Assembly (NCBI RefSeq): GCF_001613105.1
Contig: NZ_BDBS01000005.1
Location: forward strand, 124,001 to 188,000
Origin: Nocardia pseudobrasiliensis NBRC 108224
GTDB lineage: Bacteria; Actinomycetota; Actinomycetes; Mycobacteriales; Mycobacteriaceae
Length of the DNA stretch: 64,000 nucleotides
Direction of reading: 5' to 3'
Translations under genes and position numbers: made by a program
The notes under the pieces: model-generated
What the model saw: the letters and a program-made list of their open reading frames with translations, nothing else
Database searches by the model: none
Told to the model about the DNA's origin: nothing
Part shown: piece by piece, positions 56,222 through 64,000 of the stretch
Layout of the letters: every line of letters begins with the position of its first letter
How positions within the stretch are numbered: the first letter of the stretch is position 1

Positions 56222-57595
56222 ATGGCAAGTACGACGACGTACCGGCAGTTCATCGCTCTACCGCCCGAGCGGGTGTGGACAGTTCTCGGGGATCTCGTCC
56301 AATGGCCGGACTGGAATCCGGCGGTGGCCTCGGTGGCGCTGCGCTCGACGCCCGGGGTGGGAACGCTGGGGGATTACGTGCCGGGCGGTGCGACGGGCAT
56401 CGTGCACGAACGGCTGGCCGAGCCGTTCGTGATCACCGTCTTCGACCCCAACCGTGAGCTGGTGATATCGCAGCCGGAACCGTTGGGAGTCTTGGAGATT
56501 CGCTGGACGCTCACACCCGTGTCGGGCGGTACGGAGCTGAGCGAACGAGTGCGTCTGACCGGACCGTCGGCGGCCGTGTTCCGGCGGATCATCGGCGACC
56601 GGTTGCGCGCGGATGCGCGAATGCGATTCGCGCGACTGGCCCGGCTGGCGGGACTCACCCCGGATCCGGCGGCGCTTCGGATCGTACTGGCCGGTGGCAG
56701 TGGGGCATTGGGGCGGCATATCGCGGCGGATCTCAGCTGCCGCGGCCACGAGGTCACCATTCTGACTCGGCGTCCGGATCCGGAATTGCCGTTCCCGCAG
56801 GTGCGTTGGGACGGCCGCGGCCTCGGCGACTGGGTGCGGACACTGCGCGGGCCCGGGCCGATCGCGGTGATCAATCTCGCGGGCAAACTTGTCGACTGCC
56901 GACCCAATGAACGCAATATCGCCGAATTGCGGAACAGCCGAGTCGATTCCACGGCCGCTCTGGTCGCGGCCTCGCGCACGCTGGATCGTCCGATCGATCG
57001 CTGGATCCAGGCGAGTACCACGGCCATCTGGTCCGATGCCGGAGAAATGCGCTGCACCGAAACCACTCCGCTGCCGGTGGGGCTGCCGCAGATGACCGGC
57101 GTCGCCGAGCCGTGGGAGCGGGCGTTCGACGGGGCGAACACCGCGCACGCGACGATTCTGCGCACCTCGATCGTGCTGGATCCCGAAGCGCCCGCGCTGA
57201 AACGGTTGTGCGGGCTGACCAGGGCCGGGCTCGGCGGCCGGGTCGGGCGCGGGGATCAGTGGTTCAGTTGGATCCATATCGAGGACTGGCTCGCGCTGGT
57301 GCGGGCCGCCCTCGGACTGGAGCCCGATACTCGTATACCGGACGGAATCCTCGTCGCCGCAACGGATTTCCCGGTGCGAAACCGCGAACTTATGGCGGCC
57401 CTGCGGCGGCATCTGCGTCGGCCGCCCGCGCCGCCGACGCCCGCGGTGCTCCTGCGGATCGGCGCGGTGGTGTTGCGCAGCGATCCGGCGCTCGGCCTCA
57501 CCGGTCGACACGCCACCTCGGAGGTGTTGCCGCACACCGGGTTCCGATTCCGTTATCCCACGCTGGACGAGGCGCTGACCGATCTGATCGGCTGA
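56222..57595 (+). CDS. SRPBCC domain fused to NAD-dependent epimerase (TIGR01777/SDR39U1 type)
   Basis: A 457-residue two-domain protein. Residues 1-145 are an SRPBCC (START/polyketide cyclase-like) ligand-binding domain (ALPPERVWTVLGDLVQWPDWNP). From about residue 155 an SDR-type epimerase follows with the nucleotide motif GGSGALGRHIA, INLAGKLVDCRPNERN and WIQASTTAIWSD, ending in a DUF1731-like C terminus (VLLRIGAVVLRSDPAL). The substrate is unknown. ATG 56222 has only a weak G-rich stretch upstream; ATG 56192 is possible. It is convergent with pgi. Confidence 0.88.
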   Translation: MASTTTYRQFIALPPERVWTVLGDLVQWPDWNPAVASVALRSTPGVGTLGDYVPGGATGIVHERLAEPFVITVFDPNRELVISQPEPLGVLEIRWTLTPVSGGTELSERVRLTGPSAAVFRRIIGDRLRADARMRFARLARLAGLTPDPAALRIVLAGGSGALGRHIAADLSCRGHEVTILTRRPDPELPFPQVRWDGRGLGDWVRTLRGPGPIAVINLAGKLVDCRPNERNIAELRNSRVDSTAALVAASRTLDRPIDRWIQASTTAIWSDAGEMRCTETTPLPVGLPQMTGVAEPWERAFDGANTAHATILRTSIVLDPEAPALKRLCGLTRAGLGGRVGRGDQWFSWIHIEDWLALVRAALGLEPDTRIPDGILVAATDFPVRNRELMAALRRHLRRPPAPPTPAVLLRIGAVVLRSDPALGLTGRHATSEVLPHTGFRFRYPTLDEALTDLIG

Positions 57596-57666
57596 GCTAC
57601 GCGCGGCACCATGCCGAGCCACGGCATCGGCAGGAACCACAGCAGGTGTCCGGCCAGCGCGCTCAT
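57553..57666 (-). CDS. Possible 37-residue peptide or gene remnant behind pgi
   Basis: An ATG three bases after the pgi stop opens a short frame, beginning MSALAGHLLWFLPMPWLGMV, that looks like the first membrane helix of a longer protein. It stops at 57553 after overlapping the end of the epimerase gene by 43 bases. It could be a small membrane peptide coupled to pgi or the start of a truncated gene. No family recognised; weak support. Confidence 0.3.
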   Translation of the reverse strand: MSALAGHLLWFLPMPWLGMVPRVAQPIRSVSASSSVG

Positions 57667-57669
57667 GGT

Positions 57670-59307
57670 TCAGCGGTGGCCGCGGTACCAGCGGATCAGG
57701 GCGTCGGTGGACGAATCCGATTGCGGCTGTGGATCTTCCGCCGCGGTCAGCAGCGGTTCCAGTGCGAGGGCCTGCTGCTTGCCCAGCTCCACGCCCCACT
57801 GATCGAAACTGTCGATGCCCCAGACGGTTCCCTCCACGAACACCTGATGTTCGTACAGGGCGATCAGCTGGCCGACCACCGAGGGGGTGAGCTGTTCGGC
57901 GAGAATCGCTGTGCTGGGCCGGTTTCCGGGCATGACCTTGTGCGGGACGATCCTCGGATCGGTACCCTCGGCCGCGATCTCCTCGGCGGTCTTGCCGAAG
58001 GCGAGCACCTTGGTCTGCGCGAACAGGTTGCTCATCAGGATGTCGTGCATGCTGCCCGTGCCGTCGCGCGTGGCCAAATCGTCGGTGGGGCGGGCGAATC
58101 CGATGAAATCCGCCGGGATCAGCCGGGTGCCCTGATGTAGGAGCTGGTAGAAGGCGTGCTGGCCGTTGGTGCCCGGTTCGCCCCAGAAGATCTCGCCGGT
58201 CGAGGTGGTGACCGGGGTGCCGTCGGCGCGCACCGATTTGCCGTTGGATTCCATCGTCAGCTGCTGCAGATAGGCCGGGAAGCGAGCCAGATCGTTCGAA
58301 TACGGCAGCACCACACGGGATTCCGCGCGGAAGAAGTTCGAGTACCAGACTCCGAGCAGACCGAGCAGTACGGGCGCGTTCTCGGCCAGCGGCGCGGTGC
58401 GGAAGTGTTCGTCGACGGCGTGCATACCGGCGAGGAATTCCGCGAAGCGCTCCTTGCCGATGGTGGCCATGACCGATAGGCCGATCGCCGAATCCACCGA
58501 GTAGCGGCCGCCTACCCAATCCCAGAAGCCGAACATATTGGCGGTGTCGATGCCGAAGTCCGAGACGCGTTCGGCATTGGTGGACACGGCGACGAAGTGT
58601 TTGGCCACGGCCTCCTCGCCCAGCGCGGCGACCAGCCAGCGGCGCGCGGCGGTGGCGTTGGTGAGCGTTTCGAGGGTGGAAAACGTCTTGGACGCAACGA
58701 TGAACAGGGTGCTGGCCGGGTCCAGGCCGTCGAGTTTCGCGGTCAGATCGGCGGGGTCGATATTGGAGACGAAGCGCGCCGAGACGCCCGCGTCGGCATA
58801 GTGCCGCAGGGCCTGATGCACCATGACCGGACCCAGATCCGAGCCGCCGATGCCGATATTCACCACCGTCGCGATCCGCTCGCCGGTGGCGCCGCGCCAT
58901 CGGCCCGAGCGCAGCGCGTCGGTGAACTCGCCCATTCGCCGCAGCACCTCGTGCACCTCGGCGCCCGCGTCCGCGCCGTCGATGGTCGAGGACCGATCCG
59001 CGGGCAGGCGCAGGGCCACATGGCCGACCGCGCGATCCTCCGAGGTATTGATGTGCTCGCCGCCGAACATGGCATCGCGCCGACCCGCGATATCGGCCGC
59101 CTCCGCCAGTTGCACCAGCAGATCGAGGGTTTCCCGCGTGATCCGATGCTTGCTGTAGTCGATCCGCAGATCCGCGACCTCGACGATCAACTCGCGCCCG
59201 CGCTCGGGATCCTCGGCGAACAGATCACGAAGATGCCGGTCGGCAACCGCCGAATGGTGATCCCGCAGTTTCCGCCAGGCCGCCGTCGCGGTGATGTCGC
59301 TGCTCAC
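57670..59307 (-). CDS. pgi: Glucose-6-phosphate isomerase
   Basis: A 545-residue glycolytic enzyme interconverting glucose-6-phosphate and fructose-6-phosphate. Visible: [31 protein letters not shown]-like [16 protein letters not shown], the catalytic glutamate region [20 protein letters not shown] and the C-terminal [12 protein letters not shown]. Length matches the bacterial enzyme. The start is GTG 59307. No Shine-Dalgarno is seen, and TAATCT lies eight bases before the GTG, so the transcript may be leaderless. The region upstream contains an imperfect duplication of its own 5' end. Confidence 0.97.
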   Translation of the reverse strand: MSSDITATAAWRKLRDHHSAVADRHLRDLFAEDPERGRELIVEVADLRIDYSKHRITRETLDLLVQLAEAADIAGRRDAMFGGEHINTSEDRAVGHVALRLPADRSSTIDGADAGAEVHEVLRRMGEFTDALRSGRWRGATGERIATVVNIGIGGSDLGPVMVHQALRHYADAGVSARFVSNIDPADLTAKLDGLDPASTLFIVASKTFSTLETLTNATAARRWLVAALGEEAVAKHFVAVSTNAERVSDFGIDTANMFGFWDWVGGRYSVDSAIGLSVMATIGKERFAEFLAGMHAVDEHFRTAPLAENAPVLLGLLGVWYSNFFRAESRVVLPYSNDLARFPAYLQQLTMESNGKSVRADGTPVTTSTGEIFWGEPGTNGQHAFYQLLHQGTRLIPADFIGFARPTDDLATRDGTGSMHDILMSNLFAQTKVLAFGKTAEEIAAEGTDPRIVPHKVMPGNRPSTAILAEQLTPSVVGQLIALYEHQVFVEGTVWGIDSFDQWGVELGKQQALALEPLLTAAEDPQPQSDSSTDALIRWYRGHR

Positions 59308-59402
59308 GTACGCCGAGATTACAGACCGTTTCGTGTGGGCGCAGGTGATGTCGCTGGCTGTATCGGTTGGCCGGGATTACAGACCGTTCGGAAGTCGTTT
59401 CG
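59291..59402. repeat. Imperfect tandem duplication of the pgi start/promoter region
   Basis: GGTGATGTCGCTG occurs at 59291-59303 (inside pgi) and 59345-59357. GATTACAGACCGTT occurs at 59318-59331 and 59376-59389. The two blocks keep the same order, with offsets of 54 and 58 bases, so one copy of the pgi 5' end with its -10-like TAATC was duplicated and then diverged. Confidence 0.85.
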
Positions 59403-59457
59403 GTCTCGCGGTGATTGTCGCCACCCCTGCGCGGGGGACCGGCCTAGGGTGGAAGCC

Positions 59458-60909
59458 ATGGTGTCCGAAAGTGAACTTCTCGCGTCCGTACCCACGCAGC
59501 TCTGGATCGGTGGGCCGGTGGATGCCACCGGCGGAGCCACCTTCCCGGTCGAGAATCCGGCCACCGGCGAGCCGCTCACGCACGTCGCCGACGCCTCGCC
59601 CGAGGATGCCGTGCGCGCCCTCGACGCGGCCGTGGCGGCGCAGGACGCGTGGGCCGCGACGCCCGCCCGCGAACGCGGCGAGATCCTGCGCGCGGTCTAC
59701 GAGCGCATCATCGCGCGCACCGAGGATTTCGCACTGCTGATGACCCTGGAGATGGGTAAGGCGCTGCCGGAGAGTCGCAACGAGGTGCGCTACGGCGCGG
59801 AATTCTTCCGCTGGTTCAGCGAGGAGGCCGTGCGCATCCACGGCCGCTATCAGACCGCGCCCACCGGCGCCGGCCGGATCATCGTGCACAAGCAGCCGGT
59901 CGGCCCGTGTTTGGCCATCACGCCCTGGAACTTCCCGCTGGCCATGGGCACCCGCAAGATCGGCCCGGCCCTGGCCGCGGGCTGCACCATGATCGTCAAA
60001 CCCGCCTCGGCCACCCCGCTGACCATGCTGCTGCTGGCGCAGCTGTGCAGCGAGGCCGGACTGCCCGACGGCGTGCTGTCGGTCATCACCAGCAGCCATT
60101 CGGGCGCGGTCACCGAACCGCTGCTCAACGACTCCCGGCTGCGCAAACTCACCTTCACGGGATCGACCGGCGTCGGCAAGAAGCTGGTCGAGAAGTCGGC
60201 GAACAAACTGCTGCGCACCTCCATGGAACTCGGCGGCAACGCCCCCTTCGTGGTCTTCGACGATGCCGATATCGACGAGGCCGTCAAGGGCGCGATGCTC
60301 GCCAAACTCCGCAACGGCGGCGAGGCCTGCACCGCGGCCAACCGCTTCCACGTGCACAACTCGGTGCGCGAGGAGTTCATCGAGAAGTTCGCCGCCGCCA
60401 TGAGCGAGGTCAAACTCGGCGCGGGCGCCGATCCGGAGACCACCCTCGGGCCCTTGATCAACGAGGAACAGCTGACCACCGTCTCCGAACTGGTCGACGA
60501 CGCCGTATCCAAGGGCGCCCAGGTCCGCCTCGGCGGCAAGGCTCCCGGCGGCCCCGGCTACTACTACCCGGCCACCCTGCTGTCCGATGTGCCCGAGGGC
60601 GCGCGCATCCTGAGCGAGGAGGTCTTCGGCCCCGTCGCCCCCGTCATCGGCTTCGATACCGAGGAACAGGGCCTGGCCGCCGCCAACGACACCGAATTCG
60701 GTTTGGTCGCATACATTTACACCCGCGACCTGAACCGCGCCCTGCGCGTCGCCGAGGGCCTGGAAAGCGGCATGGTGGGCGTCAACCGAGGCGTCATCTC
60801 CGATCCGGCCGCCCCCTTCGGCGGCGTCAAGGAATCCGGCTTCGGCCGCGAGGGCGGCTTCGAGGGCATCGAGGAGTATCTGTCCACGAAGTACATTGCC
60901 CTGCAGTAG
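59458..60909 (+). CDS. gabD: NAD(P)-dependent succinate-semialdehyde dehydrogenase
   Basis: A 483-residue aldehyde dehydrogenase that oxidises succinate semialdehyde to succinate in the GABA route. The nucleotide-binding loop is FTGSTGVGKKLVEKSA, the general-base glutamate is in MELGGNAPF, the nucleophile cysteine is in NGGEACTAANR, and WNFPLAMGTRKIGPALAAGC and NDTEFGLVAYIYTRDL are typical of the SSADH branch. ATG 59458 is the start; the frame stays open upstream over pgi but is not coding there. A strong terminator follows. Specificity among ALDHs is inferred from similarity. Confidence 0.88.
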   Translation: MVSESELLASVPTQLWIGGPVDATGGATFPVENPATGEPLTHVADASPEDAVRALDAAVAAQDAWAATPARERGEILRAVYERIIARTEDFALLMTLEMGKALPESRNEVRYGAEFFRWFSEEAVRIHGRYQTAPTGAGRIIVHKQPVGPCLAITPWNFPLAMGTRKIGPALAAGCTMIVKPASATPLTMLLLAQLCSEAGLPDGVLSVITSSHSGAVTEPLLNDSRLRKLTFTGSTGVGKKLVEKSANKLLRTSMELGGNAPFVVFDDADIDEAVKGAMLAKLRNGGEACTAANRFHVHNSVREEFIEKFAAAMSEVKLGAGADPETTLGPLINEEQLTTVSELVDDAVSKGAQVRLGGKAPGGPGYYYPATLLSDVPEGARILSEEVFGPVAPVIGFDTEEQGLAAANDTEFGLVAYIYTRDLNRALRVAEGLESGMVGVNRGVISDPAAPFGGVKESGFGREGGFEGIEEYLSTKYIALQ

Positions 60910-60915
60910 CAGCGC

Positions 60916-60952
60916 GTCGTGATGGGGCCCGGGTTCCGGGCCCCATCACGAC
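60916..60952. terminator. Perfect 17-bp hairpin, bidirectional terminator
   Basis: A 17-bp perfect stem (60916-60932 with 60936-60952) with a 3-base GTT loop lies between the SSADH stop and the stop of the convergent small gene. The stem core is GGGGCCCGG. Position and symmetry suit a terminator working in both directions. Confidence 0.88.
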
Positions 60953-60958
60953 CGGAGC

Positions 60959-61183
60959 TCAAATCTGCTCGTCCAAGGCGGCGTCGATCTCCCTTTCGGA
61001 CGCGGGCCTGACATCGAGAGCACCCGCTACTCGCCCGAGATTGATCTTCAGCCCCAGCACATCTCTGCCGATTCGATACACGGTCTCGCCGTAACCCGCT
61101 TCGACATCGTCGACCTTATGGCGCAATCGGTCCATCCGGCTCTCCAGAATCTCGACTCGATGTTCGATGGTCTCCCTCGCCAT
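60959..61183 (-). CDS. Small coiled-coil protein of unknown function
   Basis: A 74-residue protein. The first 35 residues (HRVEILESRMDRLRHKVDD) show the heptad pattern of a coiled coil, and the rest (VYRIGRDVLGLKINLGRVAGAL) is less charged. ATG 61183 has GGGGGAAG just upstream. No membrane segment or known motif. It could be a toxin-antitoxin or scaffold component, but no partner gene is adjacent, so no function is proposed. Confidence 0.7.
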   Translation of the reverse strand: MARETIEHRVEILESRMDRLRHKVDDVEAGYGETVYRIGRDVLGLKINLGRVAGALDVRPASEREIDAALDEQI

Positions 61184-61303
61184 GACTTCCCCCAATCGTG
61201 TTGAGGCCCCCTGGAACTGGACCGTGGTGAACGTCGGCCACAGTACCCACGGCCACCGACAGGATCGATCCCGCACGCGTGTCGCCACGCGGACACAAAG
61301 CGA

Positions 61304-61332
61304 CCGCCCCGGGGCGACATCACCCGGGGCGG
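61304..61332. terminator. Perfect 10-bp hairpin after chorismate mutase
   Basis: CCGCCCCGGG (61304-61313) and CCCGGGGCGG (61323-61332) form a perfect 10-bp stem with a 9-base loop, about 40 bases past the chorismate mutase stop in the direction of transcription. Confidence 0.75.
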
Positions 61333-61371
61333 CCTGGGGTCGCGGGCTCGGTGGAACGCCGCGGTGGTGGT

Positions 61372-61665
61372 CTAGTGGCCGAGGCGGCCGCGGCCGAGGC
61401 GGAGCAGCAGCATGGCGAGGGTATGGCCCTCCTGGCCCAGTTCGCTGAAACGCTCCAGCACCTTCATCTCGCGGGAGTGGACCAGGCGGGGGCCACCGTT
61501 GGCCATCCGGGTGCGGCCGATCATTCTCGAGATCTCGGTGCGCCGCTTGATGGCGGCCAGGATCTCGGCGTCGAGCCGATCGATTTCCTTACGGAGCTTG
61601 TCGATTTCCGCCTCGCTGCTGGGCAGGGCGGAATCGGACCCGGTCGCGGTCGTAGAGGTGTTCAT
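61372..61665 (-). CDS. Chorismate mutase (AroQ-delta, mycobacterial intracellular type)
   Basis: A 97-residue all-helical enzyme converting chorismate to prephenate for Phe and Tyr. EIDKLRKEIDRLDAEILAAIKRR and RLVHSREMKVLERFSELG carry the active-site residues, and the C terminus LLLRLGRGRLGH matches what I recall of the M. tuberculosis intracellular enzyme, whose weak activity is raised by binding DAHP synthase. ATG 61665 has GGAGAG upstream. Its position beside uvrD1 and near pgi matches the mycobacterial order. Confidence 0.95.
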   Translation of the reverse strand: MNTSTTATGSDSALPSSEAEIDKLRKEIDRLDAEILAAIKRRTEISRMIGRTRMANGGPRLVHSREMKVLERFSELGQEGHTLAMLLLRLGRGRLGH

Positions 61666-61970
61666 ACTTGTGCTCTCCTCGTGTCAGAACTTCGATCGGC
61701 AGGCGGCCCCGACCCGTTACCGATCGGTTCTTTCACCGTGAATCAGACCCGGTGAGCCTTTCATTGTCCCCCGTCGATTGTGCGCTCAGGTGCACGATCG
61801 GCAACCACATATGCCAGTGGCTGCTCGAACAGCAGAGGTCGCGTGAGCGCTGGTCATGTGGCCAGTCTGCCACGGGCCCAGAGCGAAGCAAAACAGTTTC
61901 GGATGAGAGGCCGCTGAGAATGCACTGGAACTACATGCGTGTCGGTGCCCGCCGGTAGCGTGGATGGGCG
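61666..61970. other. 305-base intergenic region between chorismate mutase and uvrD1
   Basis: This gap holds the divergent promoters of the two flanking genes and no convincing gene. Near the helicase start, TAGCGT (61956-61961) sits nine bases before ATG 61971, which would fit a leaderless transcript. No strong repeat or RNA element was recognised. Confidence 0.5.
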
Positions 61971-64000
61971 ATGGATACGACGGTGGCTGACAAGACGCGG
62001 AGCGGGCGCGCACACAACAGGGATCGAGACGGCAACGCGGCGGCCGAGGGCCTGCTCGACGGCCTGAATCCGCAACAGCGGGCGGCGGTGCTGCATACCG
62101 GTACCCCGCTGCTGATCGTGGCGGGCGCGGGTTCGGGCAAGACGGCGGTGCTGACCCGCCGCATCGCCTATCTGCTGGCCGCCCGCGGCGTCAGCCCGGG
62201 CCAGATTCTGGCCATCACCTTCACCAACAAGGCCGCCGCCGAGATGCGCGAGCGGGTCGCCGGTCTGGTGGGCCCGCGCGCGGCGAGTATGTGGGTGTCG
62301 ACCTTCCACTCCAGCTGCGTCCGCATCCTGCGCACCCAGGCCGGTCTGGTGCCGGGCCTGAACTCCAACTTCTCCATCTACGACGCCGACGATTCCCGGC
62401 GCCTGCTGGCCATGATCGGGCGCGATCTGGATCTGGACGCCAAGAAGTACTCCCCGCGCCTGCTGGCCACCGCCATCTCGAATCTCAAGAACGAGCTCAT
62501 CGATCCCGAAACCGCCTCGGCCGACGCGGAATCCGACGAGAGCGAACTGCCCCGCATCGTCGCGCAGGTCTACACGGAGTACCAGCGGCGGCTACGCGCG
62601 GCCAATGCCCTGGACTTCGACGATCTGATCGGTGAGACGGTCGCGCTGTTGCAGAACCACCCCCAGGTCGCCGAGTACTACCGCCGCCGCTTCCGCCACG
62701 TCCTGGTCGACGAGTACCAGGACACCAACCATGCCCAGTACGTTCTGGTGCGCGAGCTGGTCGGCCATCACGTGGGCCTCGACGACGCCGATGCGGGCGC
62801 GGCCGCCGCCGATCCGGATTTCGTCCCGACCCAGCGCGCCGACGCGGTGCCGCCGAGCGAATTGTGCGTGGTCGGCGACGCCGATCAGTCCATCTACGCC
62901 TTCCGCGGCGCCACCATCCGCAATATCGAGGAATTCGAGCGCGACTTCCCGGACGCGGAAATCATTCTGCTGGAGCAGAATTACCGTTCGACCCAGCACA
63001 TCCTCTCCGCCGCCAATTCGCTCATCTCGCGCAACGAGGGGCGACGGGAGAAGAAGCTGTGGACCGATGCGGGCGACGGCGATCTGATCGTGGGCTACGT
63101 CGCCGACAACGAGCACGACGAGGCCTCGTTCGTGGCCCGGGAGATCGACCGGCTGGTCGACCAGGGCGACTACAACTACAGCGATGTCGCGGTGTTCTAC
63201 CGTACCAACAACAACTCCCGCGCCCTGGAGGAAATCTTCATCCGAATGGGCCTGCCGTACAAGGTGGTCGGCGGGGTGCGCTTCTACGAGCGCAAGGAAG
63301 TTCGCGATATCGTCGCCTATCTGCGGGTGCTGGAGAATCCGGACGACGCGGTGAGCCTGCGACGCATCCTCAACACCCCGCGCCGCGGCATCGGCGACCG
63401 CGCCGAGGCGTGTGTGGCCGTACACGCCGAACAGCGCGGCACCGGTTTCGCGCAGGCGCTGCGTGAGGCCGCCGACGGCAAGGTGGCGCTGCTGAACACC
63501 CGCGCGCAACGGGCGATCGCGGGCTTCCTGGATCTGCTCGACGAGATTCGCGCCGCCGGTGAGCAGGACGATGTCGAATTCCCGGATGTCGGCTCGGTGG
63601 TCGAGGCGGTGCTGGACAAGACCGGCTACCGCATGGAGCTGGAGAACTCCGACGATCCGCAGGACGGCGCGCGGCTGGACAACCTCAACGAATTGGTCAG
63701 CGTCGCCCGGGAATTCAGTTCCGAGGCGCGCAACAGCGTGGAGGCCGCCCGCGCCGAGGGCCTGCTGCCCGAGGCCGGTGAGGGCGAACCGGATCCGGGT
63801 TCGCTCGCGGCCTTCCTGGAGCGGGTGTCGCTGGTCGCCGATACCGATCAGATTCCCGACGAGGGCACCGGGGTGGTCACGATGATGACCCTGCACACCG
63901 CGAAGGGGCTGGAGTTCCCGGTCGTATTCGTCACCGGCTGGGAGGACGGGCAGTTCCCGCATATGCGCGCGCTCGGCGATCCCGCCGAACTGGCCGAGGA
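61971..64000 (+). CDS. uvrD1: UvrD/PcrA-type DNA helicase (3' end outside the window)
   Basis: 676 codons of a superfamily 1A 3'-5' DNA helicase acting in nucleotide-excision and recombinational repair. Visible: LNPQQRAAVLH (Q motif), Walker A IVAGAGSGKTAVLTRRIAYLL, motif Ia ITFTNKAAAEMRERV, motif II VLVDEYQDTN, motif III VVGDADQSIYAFRGA, motif IV LEQNYRST, and motif V VVTMMTLHTAKGLEFPVVFVTGWEDGQFPH near the window edge. Motif VI and the C-terminal part lie beyond 64000. ATG 61971 is used; ATG 61964 is in another frame. The neighbour chorismate mutase is divergent, as in mycobacteria. Confidence 0.97.
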   Translation, partial: MDTTVADKTRSGRAHNRDRDGNAAAEGLLDGLNPQQRAAVLHTGTPLLIVAGAGSGKTAVLTRRIAYLLAARGVSPGQILAITFTNKAAAEMRERVAGLVGPRAASMWVSTFHSSCVRILRTQAGLVPGLNSNFSIYDADDSRRLLAMIGRDLDLDAKKYSPRLLATAISNLKNELIDPETASADAESDESELPRIVAQVYTEYQRRLRAANALDFDDLIGETVALLQNHPQVAEYYRRRFRHVLVDEYQDTNHAQYVLVRELVGHHVGLDDADAGAAAADPDFVPTQRADAVPPSELCVVGDADQSIYAFRGATIRNIEEFERDFPDAEIILLEQNYRSTQHILSAANSLISRNEGRREKKLWTDAGDGDLIVGYVADNEHDEASFVAREIDRLVDQGDYNYSDVAVFYRTNNNSRALEEIFIRMGLPYKVVGGVRFYERKEVRDIVAYLRVLENPDDAVSLRRILNTPRRGIGDRAEACVAVHAEQRGTGFAQALREAADGKVALLNTRAQRAIAGFLDLLDEIRAAGEQDDVEFPDVGSVVEAVLDKTGYRMELENSDDPQDGARLDNLNELVSVAREFSSEARNSVEAARAEGLLPEAGEGEPDPGSLAAFLERVSLVADTDQIPDEGTGVVTMMTLHTAKGLEFPVVFVTGWEDGQFPHMRALGDPAELAE

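Noticed and set aside
28597..60909. Extension of the succinate-semialdehyde dehydrogenase frame upstream over pgi (from 58597)
   Set aside because: The upstream part lies opposite pgi and has no family similarity; the enzyme begins at ATG 59458 with a normal N terminus.

Overview
The window looks like chromosome from a mycolate-type actinomycete, most likely Nocardia or a close relative. It is uniformly very GC-rich, it uses many GTG starts and tight ATGA/GTGA overlaps, and several gene sets match those of mycobacteria and corynebacteria: chorismate mutase next to uvrD1 and pgi, thyA-folA, encapsulin with a Dyp peroxidase, and an AmtR-type regulator. No rRNA, tRNA, CRISPR array, transposase or prophage was seen. 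Both ends cut genes: the left edge lies inside a giant NRPS gene and the right edge inside a UvrD/PcrA helicase gene.

Region 1 (1-22826) is the 3' part of a nonribosomal peptide synthetase of more than 7,600 residues. Visible modules are C-A-T (Ser), C-A-T, C-A-T (Ser), C-A-T, C-A-T, C-A-T-E, then a final C domain followed by a decayed, non-functional adenylation remnant. There is no final carrier protein and no thioesterase. The two Ser codes match the EntF serine code, and modules 4 and 5 share one code.

Region 2 (22827-30433) carries a Uma2-family protein, an ABC exporter pair, a perfect 31-bp tandem repeat between convergent genes, an SGNH hydrolase divergent from a MarR-RidA pair, and a WYL regulator divergent from an epoxide hydrolase.

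Region 3 (30435-37757) is a nitrogen-scavenging operon on the minus strand: APC permease, two urea-carboxylase-associated (carboxyguanidine deiminase type) proteins, a carboxyltransferase-only urea/guanidine carboxylase, and allophanate hydrolase. The last four genes are joined by ATGA overlaps. A divergent AmtR-like TetR gene and a perfect 8-4-8 palindrome lie at the operon head. The biotin carboxylase and biotin carrier domains are absent.

Region 4 (37764-46867) holds a Nudix protein, a two-TM protein, encapsulin and its Dyp peroxidase cargo with a C-terminal loading peptide, a cupin, folA-thyA, cobF, ctaA with a BlaI/MecI-like dyad just upstream, an Fpg/Nei glycosylase, a carboxylesterase and a DUF2630 protein.

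Region 5 (47027-57666) has a frameshifted secreted lipase that has also lost its nucleophile serine, a MocR regulator divergent from a PNPOx-like protein, an enoyl-CoA hydratase plus a stand-alone condensation-fold acyltransferase, a TetR plus AidB-like acyl-CoA dehydrogenase, a heme-binding-like protein and an SRPBCC-epimerase fusion.

Region 6 (57670-64000) is housekeeping: pgi (with a duplicated 5' region), succinate-semialdehyde dehydrogenase, a small coiled-coil protein, chorismate mutase and the start of uvrD1/pcrA. Two strong perfect hairpins separate transcription units here.

The most promising items for follow-up are the NRPS with its unusual end, the carboxylation operon lacking a carboxylase, the tandem repeat, and the dyads upstream of ctaA, amtR and the esterase. 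Amino-acid codes, family names and literature links are from memory and by-eye alignment; no search was run.
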